Origin: Megalonaias nervosa
Lineage: Eukaryota > Mollusca > Bivalvia > Unionida > Unionidae
Reading direction: 5' to 3'
Length of the DNA stretch: 64,000 nt
NCBI GenBank assembly: GCA_016617855.1
Contig: JAECUM010001130.1
Coordinates: forward strand, 124,001 to 188,000
Shown: piece by piece, positions 23,587 to 34,897 of the stretch
How the letters are laid out: each line of letters starts with the position of its first letter
Numbering within the stretch: position 1 is the stretch's first letter
Translations under genes and position numbers: made by a program
Notes under the pieces: model-generated
Database searches by the model: none
The model's input: only the letters and a program-made list of their open reading frames with translations
Told to the model about the DNA's origin: nothing

Positions 23587-24066
23587 TCACTGTGGGTGGG
23601 TCCAGAGATGGCTGATCAGTCCAATCCGGGCCTGGAAGAGTCTGTTGCAGTGGGGACATGGGTGTACAGGTTGCTGACTGGGAGTTGCGGAACTGCTGTT
23701 CCTGGATTTGCACAGAGCACATTTTTCAGCTGCGTCCACCAGTCTTTTCTGCTCAAAGGCTACCACACCGGCATTGACTTGACTGCGCCAAGCAGATCGA
23801 TCAGCAGCGATACTCTCCCAGCTGTCAGGGTCAATGCCAAAGTTCTTCAGTGAGGCCTTGAGGGTGGCCTTGTCCTCTTCTTTTGACCACCGTGAGATCT
23901 CTTGCCTTGCTGTAGCTCTCCATAGAACACCTTCTTGGGTAGGCATTCTTCCGGCATGCAGACAACATGGCCAGCCCATCAGAGTTGTGCCTTGCACAGC
24001 ATGGTGTGGATGCTTGTCATGCCGGCCTGAGTGAGCACCTCTGTGTTCGGTACCTTGTCCTGCCAT
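23587..24066 (-). pseudogene. LINE C-terminal region with CCHH zinc finger
   Basis: Reads ATLKASLKNFGIDPDSWESI and a RSAWRSQV segment, then CPHCNRLFQARIGLISHLWT-H, a CxxC...HxxxH knuckle at the carboxyl end that is typical of this LINE type. Its frame differs from the 24785-23979 part, so a frameshift lies near 24030. Confidence 0.82.
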
Positions 24067-26214
24067 CTGATCTTCAGCAGTTTTCTCAGGGAGCTCAGGT
24101 GAAAGTGGTTCAGTTTTTTAACATGGCAGGTATACACAGTCCAGGTCTCACAAGCATAGAGGAGGGTGGGGAGAACAACTGCTGCATAGACTTTAAGTTT
24201 GGTGACAAGCTTGATGCCTCTCCTATCCCAGACATTTGAGCAGAGTGTGCCAAATGCTACGCTAGCTTTGGCAATCCTGGTATTGACCTCATCGTCTATG
24301 TGGACTGCCTGTGAGAGGGTGCTGCCAAGATTTGTGAACCTGTCTACATTTTTGAGCTTTTGGGCACTGGCAGTGATGGATGGTTCCAGGTTATCTTTTC
24401 CAGGAGCTGGCTGATGCAGAACCTCGGTCTTTCTGGTGGAGATGGTGAGTCCGAAGTTGGTACATGCTGTGGAAAAGAGGTCAATGCCCTGTTGCATGCC
24501 TGCCTCCGCGCTGGAGTTGAGGGCACAGTGATCTGCAAACAGGAATTCATGAATATTCTCAAATTGGAATTTGGTTTTGGCTTGAAGCCTCTTCGGGTCG
24601 AACAACTTCCCATCCGGACGGTATTGGAGACCGACTCCCACATCACTGTCCTTGAAAGCATCTATCAGCATGGTGGAGAACATGAGGCTGAAGAGAGTGG
24701 GGGCTAAGACGCATCCTTGTTTCACACCATTTGTAACGGCAAAGGGTTCAGAATAGTTACCCTGGTCCTGGACTCTGGCAAGCATGCCATCATGAAATTG
24801 CTTCAGGGGCGCTCCCCAGTTATTATGTACTTTTCAGAAAGTTACGTCTGTAAGGTGAAGTTGTCTGCATTTAAAACATGTACAGTGGAGAGAATGTTGG
24901 CATACCTCTATGCTACTTTGATGTAATGTGGCTGACATTTCTTTGGATATTGTACTTTTAGAAATTGTAAATGATCTTAGCACACTGCTAACTAAAATGA
25001 CTGCTCCCTTGTGCTCCAAAAATCAGCCTGAATTTGTTTAAAGTACACTATCCTTAGCAGCTATTAAAATAGGAAAAATGAATTTTGCCAGACTAGACAA
25101 TGCCAGCTCCTGAAAGTGCAATGAATGAATTACAAAATACATAAAAAATGTAAAAAAAGTTATTGGCTCTTTTTCTTACAATTTACCTCTGAAATTCAGG
25201 AAGTGAAAATGACCAAGTGGAGCTAGCACTTTTTTGAAAGGTGCACATCTTGAGTAAGGGCAAGCTGTATACTCTATAACCCATATTACACCCATCAATC
25301 ATACACCAAAATAAAGGGAATTAAAGGTTCTTTGAACAATACCTAAGATATACAAGGTCTTTTTTAAATAGCCAGTATAACCAGTGAGGAAACCCGGGGA
25401 AATTCTTTTTGTTTAAAATTCTAACCCTATGCAAAATACGAAACTGTAGAGAGCCACTTTCACCATTTCAGTGAAGACTTCTGGACATCCAAATTTGGCC
25501 ATGATCTTCCAAAGGCCTTCCCGGCTGACAGTGTCGAATACCTTAGTCAGGTCCACAAAGGTGGTGTATAGCTGGACATTTTTTTCTTGACACTTTTCTT
25601 GCATCTGCCTGGCAGCAAAGATCATGTCCATGGTGCCTCTCTCCTTTCTGAAGCCACACTGACTTTCTGGCAGTAGGCCATGATCAAGGTGCTCTGTGAG
25701 TCTGTTCAGCAGTAGCCTGGCAAGGACCTTGCCTGTGATGCAGAGTAGAGAGATTCCTCTACGGTTGTTGCAGGATTGGCAATTCCTTTGTGTTTGTAAA
25801 TGTGGATGATGGATGCATCTTTGAATTCCTGGGGTATGCGTTTCTGCTTCCACATCCCACAAAACACTTCTGTTAGTCTTTCCACTAACTTAGGCCCACC
25901 AGACTTGTAGATTTCAGCTGGGATGGAGTCTGCTTCTGGAGCTTTCCCATTAGACAGGAGGTCAATGGCCTTATGAGTTTCCAGCAGTGTTGGAGGGTTA
26001 GCCAATCTCTCAATGATCTCCACCTGGGGTAGATGGTTGATTGCTTCATCGTTGATGGAAGAGGGTCTGTTGAGGACACCATCAAAGTGTTCCGCCAGCG
26101 ATCCAGTATCTTCTTCTTGGTTATGAGAGTGTTGCCATTGGAGCTCAAGGGTGGGGCTATGCCTGATGTTACTGGGCCATAAACATCACAAAGAGCACTA
26201 TAGAAATTTTTCAT
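23979..26214 (-). pseudogene. LINE reverse transcriptase, split and catalytically altered
   Basis: N-terminal RT part: LSNGKAPEADSIPAEIYKSG (26023 frame), then NNRRGISLLCITGKVLARLL, PESQCGFRKERGT, and FVDLTKVFD (25862 frame). After the MITE it resumes at QFHDGMLARVQ (about 24801), then GVKQGCVLAPTLFSLMFS and EFLFADHCAL. The last is the YADD/FADD box with the second Asp changed to His, which should abolish activity. A thumb region with ACETW follows. Frames change at about 26100 and 25860. Confidence 0.87.
24806..25458. mobile_element. 653-bp MITE inserted in the LINE RT
   Basis: It interrupts the RT between EMVK and QFHDG. Flanking TTCA at 24802-24805 and 25459-25462 is a 4-bp target duplication. 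Ends are GGGGCGCTCCCCAGTT and, on the other strand, AGTGGCTCTCTACAGTT, an imperfect inverted repeat (about 12 of 17). The interior is AT-rich and non-coding. Superfamily not assigned. Confidence 0.72.
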
Positions 26215-26253
26215 GTCGTGTCTGTCGGCAAAGGACTGAATATCATCAGCCTT

Positions 26254-27410
26254 TCAGCTCAGCCATGTGTCCTGCATCTCGCACTGTTTCTTCTGCACAG
26301 CTTGGCGGACTCTGCTGAAGGCATCTTTCTTTGCAGCGGACTTGGGGTCGATGCTGTATGCATGATGGAGATGATGCTTCTCCTCTAGCAGGGACTGTAT
26401 TTCTTCACAGTTCTCGTCAAACCTGTCTTGGTGCTTTCGCACAGTGATGCCAAAGGTTTCAGATGCAGTAGAGTACACCAGCTGTTTGAAGGCCGCCCAG
26501 CATTGCTCTACGTCATTGGTATCGGAGTCTGTGGTTTCCAGCTGGCTTGTCAGAGCTTCAGACAGAGCTTGCTCAGTGTTGCAGACTTTCAGTCTGGAGA
26601 TGTTAAGGTGCTTTGGGACTTTAATTTCCTGTGGATGTCTGGGAGGTTGAATTCTAAGGTTCATCTTGGAAAGCAGTAACCTGTGGTCTGTCCAGCAGTC
26701 AGCACCACACATGGCTTTAGTCACACGGACATCCTGCCTGTCACTCCTATCGACTAAGATGTAGTCGATCAGATGCCAATGCTCAGACCGTGGGTGCATC
26801 CAAGTTGTTTTGCTATGGTTGGGCAGACAGAAGACAGTGCTTGTGATCAGGAGATCATATGTTGTGCATATCCTCAAGCGCAGATGTCCATTGCTGTTGC
26901 AGTTGCCAATGCCATGTCTACCAATAACTCTCTTCCACGAGATGTGATCTGCGCCAACTCTGGCGTTAAAATCACCAAGAATGATCAGCTTGTCTGACTT
27001 TGTTACTGAAGCAATCAGAGCTTCCAGACCCTGGTAGAACTTGTCTTTGGCTTCCTCCGAGTTGGTCATGGTTGGTGCATACACACTAATGAGTGTGGCT
27101 TGCTTTTTTCCAGGTAAGGGTAGCTTCAGCATTATTAGCCAGTCATTAATTCCCTTTGGTAGGCTGGAGAGCTTATTCGCCAGACTTGACTGGACAGCAA
27201 AACCAACTCCTGACTCACAACGTTCATCGGTGCCATGTCCACTCCAGAAAAAGGTGTAGCCAGCTCCAACTTCAGTCAACTGGCCCTTGTTGGCCAAGTG
27301 AGTTTCACTCAGGGCTGCTATCTCTACCTTGTAGCAAGTTCTCTTGCAATCAAAGCAGTTCTTCTCTCTGGTCTGTCAGCCTCTGCACGACCCAATAGAG
27401 TGCGTATGTT
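26254..27410 (-). pseudogene. LINE endonuclease domain
   Basis: Nicks target DNA to prime reverse transcription. From 27297 the frame is open for 347 codons. An upstream part reading TWNIRTLLGRAEADRPERRT (to about 27410) is in another frame after a shift near 27320. APE motifs are present: LISVYAPT, ILGDFNARVG, HWHLIDYILVD and WTDHRLLLSKM, so the active-site residues look intact. A Lys/Glu-rich linker follows. A single in-frame stop at 26254 precedes KADDIQSFADR, which continues towards the RT. Confidence 0.88.
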
Positions 27411-28333
27411 CCACGTACCAAGAGCGAGGGGAACCTTTCGGGTTTTCTTTGTGTTTCGACCACAAGAATGGGATTCCTTCCAGCTACAGTAAGCTGGTCA
27501 GGGTAGCTGAAACAGGCTTTTTTAGGGCACCTTTTCCAGCCCCTTCCTCAGGCTACAGAGGTAAGCAGTGCTATCCTGAAGAGGTCTGCTTAGTCGCTCA
27601 GATGGCTGCTGAAACCCATTTCTACTTCAGCTCAATGGAAGATGATCCTATGGCCTGAGCCACCTGCATGCAGGTCCACCACTACGGCTGCCAGTGCATC
27701 CACACCTGCCGTGTTGCAGCTCACCCATTGCCGCAGGACTTGGGCACGGGTGATGACATAAATTAATGACTTGTGCGTGAGCTGGATTAAAGTGAGGGAG
27801 AGTTGCGCTGCGTCAGCCTCACTCACTCGTCCAGGCCCCACTTTGTCCAGTGGCAAGACATAGTCAAGACGGCTGGAATGGAGACTGGATGCAGTGGATG
27901 ACCAAGGTGTTCTGCGTGTCTTGCTGTGCTCTTAGTGCTCCATGTCACTTTGCTGGGTCTGCCTTCCTGCCCGTTGACCAGCTGGTGGTTCCTCCATGCA
28001 GTTCGCCGGGTCCAGTCTTCACATGCTATGGTGACAAGCCCCACCTCACCGAGGGTTTGAGACCCGTCGGCTACCCTCCTATAATACATTACTGGTGAAA
28101 TATGTGTGCGAGAAACATTGAACTTGCATAAATACATGTTACATGTTTGTTTCTATAGTTTTCATGATTCCTAAATATACAGTATATATGAATTCAAAAA
28201 GGATCATTGGGAATGATGAACTAAAAATGATAATCACTTTATTTTTCATTTGTGAAAATTTATAATTCTGTTTTGAAAGACCTACATCCCCATACATGTA
28301 TTTCACCATGTGTGGACTGAGCTAAAATATTAC

Positions 28334-28513
28334 CTTTATCAACTATTGCCTTTGCAAGCCCTCCTCTGTGTTCAAGCTTTGGATCAGCTGAATTAACCAA
28401 CACATCTGCATCTACTTCTGTTATATCCCCTAAAGCTGTGAGGATTTTCTCTCCACCATATGATCTGCACTCTGCTTGGATGAATGGGCCTGATTTTCCC
28501 ATGTTAACCACAC
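28334..28513 (-). CDS. PARP14-like: PARP14-like gene, macrodomain exon (N-terminal half)
   Basis: A 180-nt phase 1-1 exon. The acceptor is the AG at 28515-28514 (TATTATTGCACAG); the donor GTAATA starts at 28333. It encodes the first half of a macrodomain. It includes KILTALGDIT (the Asp that contacts adenine in ADP-ribose-binding macrodomains), the strand ADVLVNSAD (with the conserved Asn), and the HRGGLAKAI loop and helix of PARP9/14-type domains. The reading runs across the intron as DK-G-GRAISEE into the exon at 18524. Upstream it joins the phase-1 donor of either KH exon. Macrodomains bind or hydrolyse ADP-ribose on proteins; PARP14 macrodomains act in ADP-ribosylation signalling. The exon sits immediately upstream of a 9.8-kb intron that contains a full-length LINE. 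Confidence 0.88.
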
Positions 28514-29075
28514 CTGTGCAATAATAAACACAAAAATGTTAATTAGAAATCTTCAATAAAGGAACTTTGCATAATTTTTAAAATTATTGTTACCCCCATC
28601 CAACATACCTCATCAGCCTCATACACCTTAGCCCCACACACAGTTAGTGGACCCAAGCTGTTAGATTTTTGCACACATTTAAACCATGTGCAGGGTTGTA
28701 ACCAGTAGGGTGCAGGCTCAAATACTCCCCATACCAGTCCAGGTTGGTTGCTATGGTGTGTCTCTGGGCAAGGCATTTTATCCTAATTACATCAGCACAA
28801 TATAAACTTCAGTGAGTTATTTGTTGTTATCCTCTACCATACTTTAAACAACCAAACAAAATTTGGAATTATGTATTTCAACTGTGAGCACTATGGACTG
28901 AGCAATCAAACATCCACAGAAATAAAAAGTCCAAGGCCAGAGAAATTAATACAAATAATTATACCAAATAATTACATGTCTGTATCAAGTGGTATTTGCT
29001 TAATGATGGTAACAAGGTTTCCCAACAAAATCAAAAATGTGTAAAACAAAATTTTGATGCATCAGCCTAAAAGTC
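28514..29075. other. Intron, nothing recognised
   Basis: Mixed-composition sequence upstream of the macrodomain exon. A 77-codon frame at 28776-28543 is open but has no recognisable content. Confidence 0.4.
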
Positions 29076-29617
29076 TAATCATGGCCTCTTCATATGCATG
29101 CAAACATCTACATGGGCATATAAATATTTACATATGCATACAAGAATATACATATGCATACAAACATCTACTGATGAATGCAACTATCTCTCTGTTTCTG
29201 TTCTCCCCCTCTTGTATATATATACACACACACAAACATCTACTTATGAATGTAAACATCTACATATGCAGTGACAAATGTCTATATGTAGGAAACATCT
29301 TTACTGTATATGCATATAAACATCTGCATATGACTGCAAATATCTACATATGAATGCAAACATCTACATATGCCACAAACATCTATATATGTATATAAAC
29401 ATCTACATATGCATACAAATACCTACAGATGCATACAAATACCTACATATGCATGCAAACATCAATACATGCATACAAACACTATATATGCATGTAAGCA
29501 TCTATATATGCAAATAAATATCTGTATATGCACACAAATATTTACATATGCATATAAACATCTACATATGCAAATAAACATCTGTATATGCAAAGAAACA
29601 TCTATATATGCATACAA

Positions 29618-29660
<43 letters not shown>

Positions 29661-30028
29661 TACAAAATATGTACACATGTATTTGACATCAACATATGAA
29701 TGCAAATATCAACGTATCTTATGCATACAAACATCTACACATGACAGCAAACATCTACATATGCATAGAAACATACATGTGCATATGAATGCAAACATCC
29801 ACATGTGCATATAAACATCTACACAGGCATATCTATATATGCACACAAATAACTACATATGCATGCAAACATCTATATATGCATACAAACATCTAAATGT
29901 GCACACAAACATCTATATGTGCATACAAACATCTATATATGCCTACAACATCTACATATGCAAACATCTACATATGAATGCAAACATCTATACATGCATA
30001 CAAACATATACATATGCATACAGACATA
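29076..30028 (+). repeat. 20-bp-unit minisatellite (AAACATCTACATATGCATAC)
   Basis: About 45 degenerate units of a 20-bp motif, interrupted by a unique patch at 29180-29230 and a (TA)n tract at 29619-29657. Because 20 is not a multiple of 3, several long frames appear on both strands, with translations repeating every 60 bp. These are not genes. Each unit carries overlapping palindromes CATATG and ATGCAT. Confidence 0.93.
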
Positions 30029-31393
30029 ATGTCAAATCAAATTTTACATAATATTAACATAATGACATTGCCTTGCAAACTGTATTATTACTTCATTTTG
30101 CGCAATGAATTTTATGATCTTTTTTCTCAATACTACCAGTACAGCTCTATGCTATCAGAATGTACAGATGCAGTCATTTCCTTTAATTATTTCAATAGCA
30201 GTTCGCACAATACACTTTGTTAATTATCATATTAATGTCATTGATACTGCACTCCCTACAGTGAAAAGAATGACAATGGAAGATAATCATAAAAAATTTT
30301 ACACCATAATTGCATTCATAATTGTCAGAAGTGAAACAAAATCACACAAGTTCTGATAGTTACCCCATGCACGAGTTCTCATTAACATAACATACAATTT
30401 CTTGTGACATCCAATCACAGGATTATAGAGGGGTAATTAAAACTTGAGAAAGTATAGTTTTTGCAGTTTCTGCATTAACATATGAAAACAAAATTATTCC
30501 TAAAAGCTAACTGACCAATGTACTGTTCTGCAATATACAAAAAAGGAAGTTAAGTTCATTCTCATACTGAATTTCTATATGTTGTGAAGAAAAAAGATTC
30601 ATTCATGAACTTAATAATGGCCTGGATCTGTGGGCAGGGGCACTACATACATATATATGGGAGAGAGAGAGTTAAGATTTTGCATTTTTAATTTAAACTA
30701 AACCATTTTGTATTATCAATATTTTTGGTTCACAAATAGTCACAAAAAAATAGATACATGTATGCACATTAACATACTGAAGATAGATACTCATATGCAA
30801 ACTAATAACCTAGCACAACAGAAGCCATCAAAATGGTTTGTTTTCTTTGCCACTGACATGTTAATTTCATGCATGAACTGATAACCTTAAAGCAAAACAG
30901 TAGCTCTTCTGAGGTTTTTTTTGCCATTATTTTGACAATGTACTTGGGCTTAAAGGGGCTCTACTGCATAATTTTTCAAAGTTTTTCTTTCCTTTCATTT
31001 TCTCTGTTTGATTCAAAATTTTGAAAAAGCGTTAAAATATGATTGTGTTCAGTCTAATAAAACAAAATCCCATTGATGTGCATAGGGCTTTGCTCATCTA
31101 AAAATAGAGCTTGACTCCAACAATATGATCAAGTGACAAATCAAAATTGTAATCTAAGGGGTATAAACGGCATGAGAGTAGATGTTGATGCTTTTAGATT
31201 AATTTATGTGATAATAAGCAACTATGTACTGCTGTTGCCGATGGGATGAACTAGTTTTAATACATAGCAATGTACTCTCCTTAAGTAAAGCAGTTTTTAT
31301 AAGCAGTGTTAGAGCCGTGGATAAAGTAAGTAATTTGTTGTGTAATGTGATCACTGTCATAAGTTATCTCAAAGTGTTACCAACTGAAAATTT
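30029..31393. other. Intron, nothing recognised
   Basis: AT-rich; short (GA)n at 30660-30671. No element identified. Confidence 0.45.
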
Positions 31394-31405
31394 ATGTTAT
31401 CACAT

Positions 31406-31648
31406 GGGGGCCCCAAGTGGCCGAATGGTCTAAAGTGCTCACTGTTACGGATCACTGACATTTCACCTCTGTTTGCGTGGGTTCAAGTCTAGGGCCTGGC
31501 CAATGTGGGTATGTGAGAAAGCTTGCCCATACGTTGGTGGTTTTTTCGGGGTTTTCCCGGGTTCTTCCTCCACCATATATACTGGCCACCATGTATAGCC
31601 TATCTTGTGCTGAAAAATGATGTCAAACCCTACAACAACAACAACAAC
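31406..31648 (+). mobile_element. SINE-B copy 1 with 12-bp target-site duplication
   Basis: A second SINE family. Its head is GCCCCAAGTGGCCGAATGG (A box), with GGGTTCAAGTCT (B box) about 55 bp on. The body includes GGGTTTTCCCGGGTTCTTCC and ends in (ACA)n. ATGTTATCACAT at 31394-31405 and 31649-31660 is a perfect duplication. It lies in the intron between 28513 and 34898. Confidence 0.92.
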
Positions 31649-31660
31649 ATGTTATCACAT

Positions 31661-33439
31661 TTATCTGTCTCTCTTGTAAAATAAAAGAAGAAAAGGATAA
31701 GCCTTCTATCTGTTTATTTATATGGTACACACATATACTCATCCCAAATTCACCTATAGTGCAAATTTAATGTTAATAAATGAAGCTGTATTGGAATTTT
31801 AGCGTGAACAAGTAGAACAGATGGATCCTCAGACAAAGATGGGCAAATTAAATCCCATATATTTCCAACATAATGGCATATATTATAAACTGAAATATTT
31901 TGAACAAGTCGTAACTCTTGACTCCTTTCCAAAAATATTAGGGCAATTATCAAGGGGTAAATGAATTATACTTTAAAAGAACCAAGTAAGGCTTACTAGA
32001 CTTAGATTGAAATAACAGTGAAAAAACAGTAATCTACAGGTTAAACTTGGTTAAGAGATTTTTCTCCTGGTTACATTAAGCTGAAGGACTGCCCATTCAA
32101 CTTTGAGGTGGGGGGGGGCAGGGGGAGGGACTAGAAAATTGTAACGCCAAAAGTACAAAATTCCAGCCTTCAGATAGCTTTTAAAAAATTTTGCTCTAAT
32201 TTGTGGAAGCAAAAACATATCCAATTATACATGCTGAAAAGAATTAACAATCTTGAGGTAACAGAGAACAAATATTTCTGGTTTGAAAATAAATCCAAGA
32301 TGCCCCCTTCTCCTTCAGCCAAAGTAATTGGTAGGTCCTTTAGCAGACAGTTTGTTGTTCTCCATACATACAGCATTGTAGCAAATGTAAAAGATATTTC
32401 TTTTATTTGTAAAGTTTTACTTAAATTGCCATAATAGATTTTAAAATATTAAAGCAAGTTTCTTGAACATTTGCTGAAAGTTTGACAACATTAAATGAAG
32501 TGGTTTTGAAAGTGTCAAAACTAGGTTTTGCACCTGGCTGTTATGGGGACCAAGACACACACATTTGTTTGTAGATTATGATTAATAAACATTTCCTCCA
32601 ATACTCTGAAAAAAATGTTACCAGTGTTGGGGACATGTGAAATTATGTACCAGCATTTTTTGGGACATGTGAAAACATGTATTTTCCATCTGGAAATTGA
32701 ATTTTCATGGTTGCTATGGAAACTGTCAAAAATTAGAACTTACCTAAAAATACTCTGAATGTTTAACCAAATATAGCTATTTCTTTAAATGTCAAAGTGT
32801 ATTTTTGATCTGATTATTATGGGAACTAAAATGTTGTCACTTTATAAGCTCATGCAGGACAGATGATAAATGAATAATGTATGATACCGTGTGTCAATGT
32901 CTCATTCTCTGTGAAGCTCCAGCAGCTGGAACACTCCTCATATACTAAGTTTATTTTACAAATATGTTCATGTGAGAGTTCTTTGGTACCAACTTTTGTG
33001 TCATATTGAAATTAAGTTATTTTAAGAAAGAAATCTTCAGAAAAAGCAGCATGTATGCGTGATCTTCCCTTTTATGCATTATTTACCCAGTACATTGTAT
33101 ACACAGAAAATTGATGAACATTTCATGACAAAGATGGATAAGATGCATACACACTCACTATTTCATGTTAATGTCACATGGGTTGATGACAAAAGCATAT
33201 TAAAAAAAATCTCTCAAAGTCTGCAACTGTAATCTTCAAGATGGAACCAAAACAATATGATGTGACACAACCTTAAGGCTTCAAGAATACCACATGGCAT
33301 ATTATATGCCCCTCTTGTGCCATTTTCCCTACCAATGGCCTTGACCTATAATTGCTTACCTGAACTACATTTGTCGAGACAAGTGCTGGGATACATCTAG
33401 TGTAGTGACTAATGTCGCGACAAGCACTTTAAGGGTGAA
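31661..33439. other. Intron, nothing recognised
   Basis: AT-rich with a poly-G run at about 32108-32116. No element or exon identified. Confidence 0.45.
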
Positions 33440-34200
33440 TGGTAAATAAAAATTGTATACCATGCCCAGACCATTTTCATGTGCACAACTTTTAACTGAT
33501 TTGTGGGAGTTCTCTTGCATCACTGCTCTTCAAGTGCACAAGTTTTTGTGTGATTTATGTGCCCTGGCAGCATCTCTATTTAAGTACTTTACAGATCAAC
33601 TAAGCACCACTTATGCTCTAAGTTTCTCTTTTGTTTTGCTGATACTTCCTGTCTGTCATGTAGGAAATAAACTACACTGAGTTCCAATTGGTGGTTATAG
33701 TGCATCCTGGACCCAAACAAAAAATAACCATCAATAAGAGTTTACCGTAACATATTTCACTGCAGGACACCAGTAGTGTAGCTTTCAAATTCAACTAAAG
33801 CAGACAAGATACCAATCAACAAGGAAGCATTGCGTAAACATCATTATTAAATGATGAGTAAAATACTTGATTATACATGTGGAACACATTTGGAATCTCT
33901 CCATTATGCTGAACAAGCTGTTGGCATAAAACAATTAGCATGGAAATGGGGGAGGGGAAGCAATAATGTGTTAATTTGTAGAAAGCTAGTGAGTATTATC
34001 AATAGTCTTTTTTATTTTTACTAAGAAAATTGAGTGCCTGTGCCTGCAACAGCTGTCTCAGATGAATTCTTAATTTAAAGAATAACAAGGCAAATGACTA
34101 ATGACAACTGCTGAAAATTAAAATAACTTGCATCTGGTAAGTTTCATTTTGTATCAGTTCTCCACCTCTTGTATTGATATGTGTATTGGTGCAGCAGAAG
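33440..34200 (+). repeat. Intronic ~0.76-kb repeat, copy 2
   Basis: Second copy of the 22310-23100 sequence, with indels and roughly 20% differences by eye. It lies in the next intron, so the two flank the macrodomain N-terminal exon. Not matched to a known element. Confidence 0.8.
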
Positions 34201-34402
34201 TATTGATGCATTGAATCAATGAATCGTTTGACCCCTAATCAACAGTGACACATGCAATCAAAACTGTATAAGTGATCAGCATACTTAAATCCATTTTATT
34301 GGGTATGAAGATTCATAGATTGGTGGAGTCCTATTGTTTGCACAGAAATACATTCTGACTTTAAATTAATGGTTGGCAGCAACCATCATATCCAGAATAA
34401 AT

Positions 34403-34518
34403 GGTCCCTATAAAAAAAATAGTGAATTCACAGTTACTGTAGCAGTCATAAACAGGTGGTCCCTATGAAAACTAGTGAATTCACAGTTACTGTGGTAGTC
34501 ATTATACACAGGTGGTTT
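34403..34518 (+). repeat. Two-copy ~56-bp tandem repeat
   Basis: GGTCCCTAT...TAGTGAATTCACAGTTACTG occurs twice, at 34403 and 34458, followed by a similar CAGGTGGT junction. Confidence 0.7.
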
Positions 34519-34897
34519 TTATATGACATAATTAGGCTGTCACGATTTTCATTAAAATTAGATCTTCCTGAAGAACGAAAAATAATGAAGTATTGAATGG
34601 AAAACAAAAATGGCTTAAAAAATAAAAAACTAAGGAAATATTGCCATATATACTGTAATGACAAACAAAAAGAATTGTCACAATTTCATCAATAAAGACC
34701 TTTACACTTGGGATGACAACTAATGGACCTCTTTTGCAAAAGTGTCCTTTATATGTGGGTTTTCACTGAAGCAAGTTGACTAAATACCTGTTTTAATCTA
34801 CAACATGAATAAGGGACCATCTATTTCAAATTAAGTGGTTTACCAATTAAATTGTTCTATCTGGAGTCCTTAAATGGAATCCACATTATATACATAC

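Larger units (their letters stand above)
23527..28090 (-). mobile_element. Near full-length APE-type LINE, decayed and interrupted
   Basis: Minus-strand order: 5' untranslated part (28090-27420), apurinic-like endonuclease (27410-26600), reverse transcriptase (26200-24000), C-terminal zinc finger (to 23587), and an (ACA)n 3' tail (plus-strand TTG run at 23527-23546). The protein is broken by a stop at about 26254, frameshifts near 26100 and 25860, and a 653-bp MITE in the RT. The endonuclease and terminal CCHH finger place it among APE-encoding non-LTR elements; I do not assign a clade. It fills much of the intron between the two macrodomain exons. Confidence 0.88.

Noticed and set aside
23510..28095. 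Target-site duplication TATAAT around the LINE
   Set aside because: Six bases in AT-rich sequence beside a simple-repeat tail is not convincing.
23596..28098. Plus-strand ORFs of 60-115 codons
   Set aside because: Antisense shadows of the minus-strand LINE, which has clear endonuclease, RT and zinc-finger motifs.
29054..30051. Several 70-109-codon ORFs on both strands with Tyr/His/Lys-rich repeats
   Set aside because: Entirely explained by the 20-bp minisatellite; translations repeat every 60 bp and occur on both strands.
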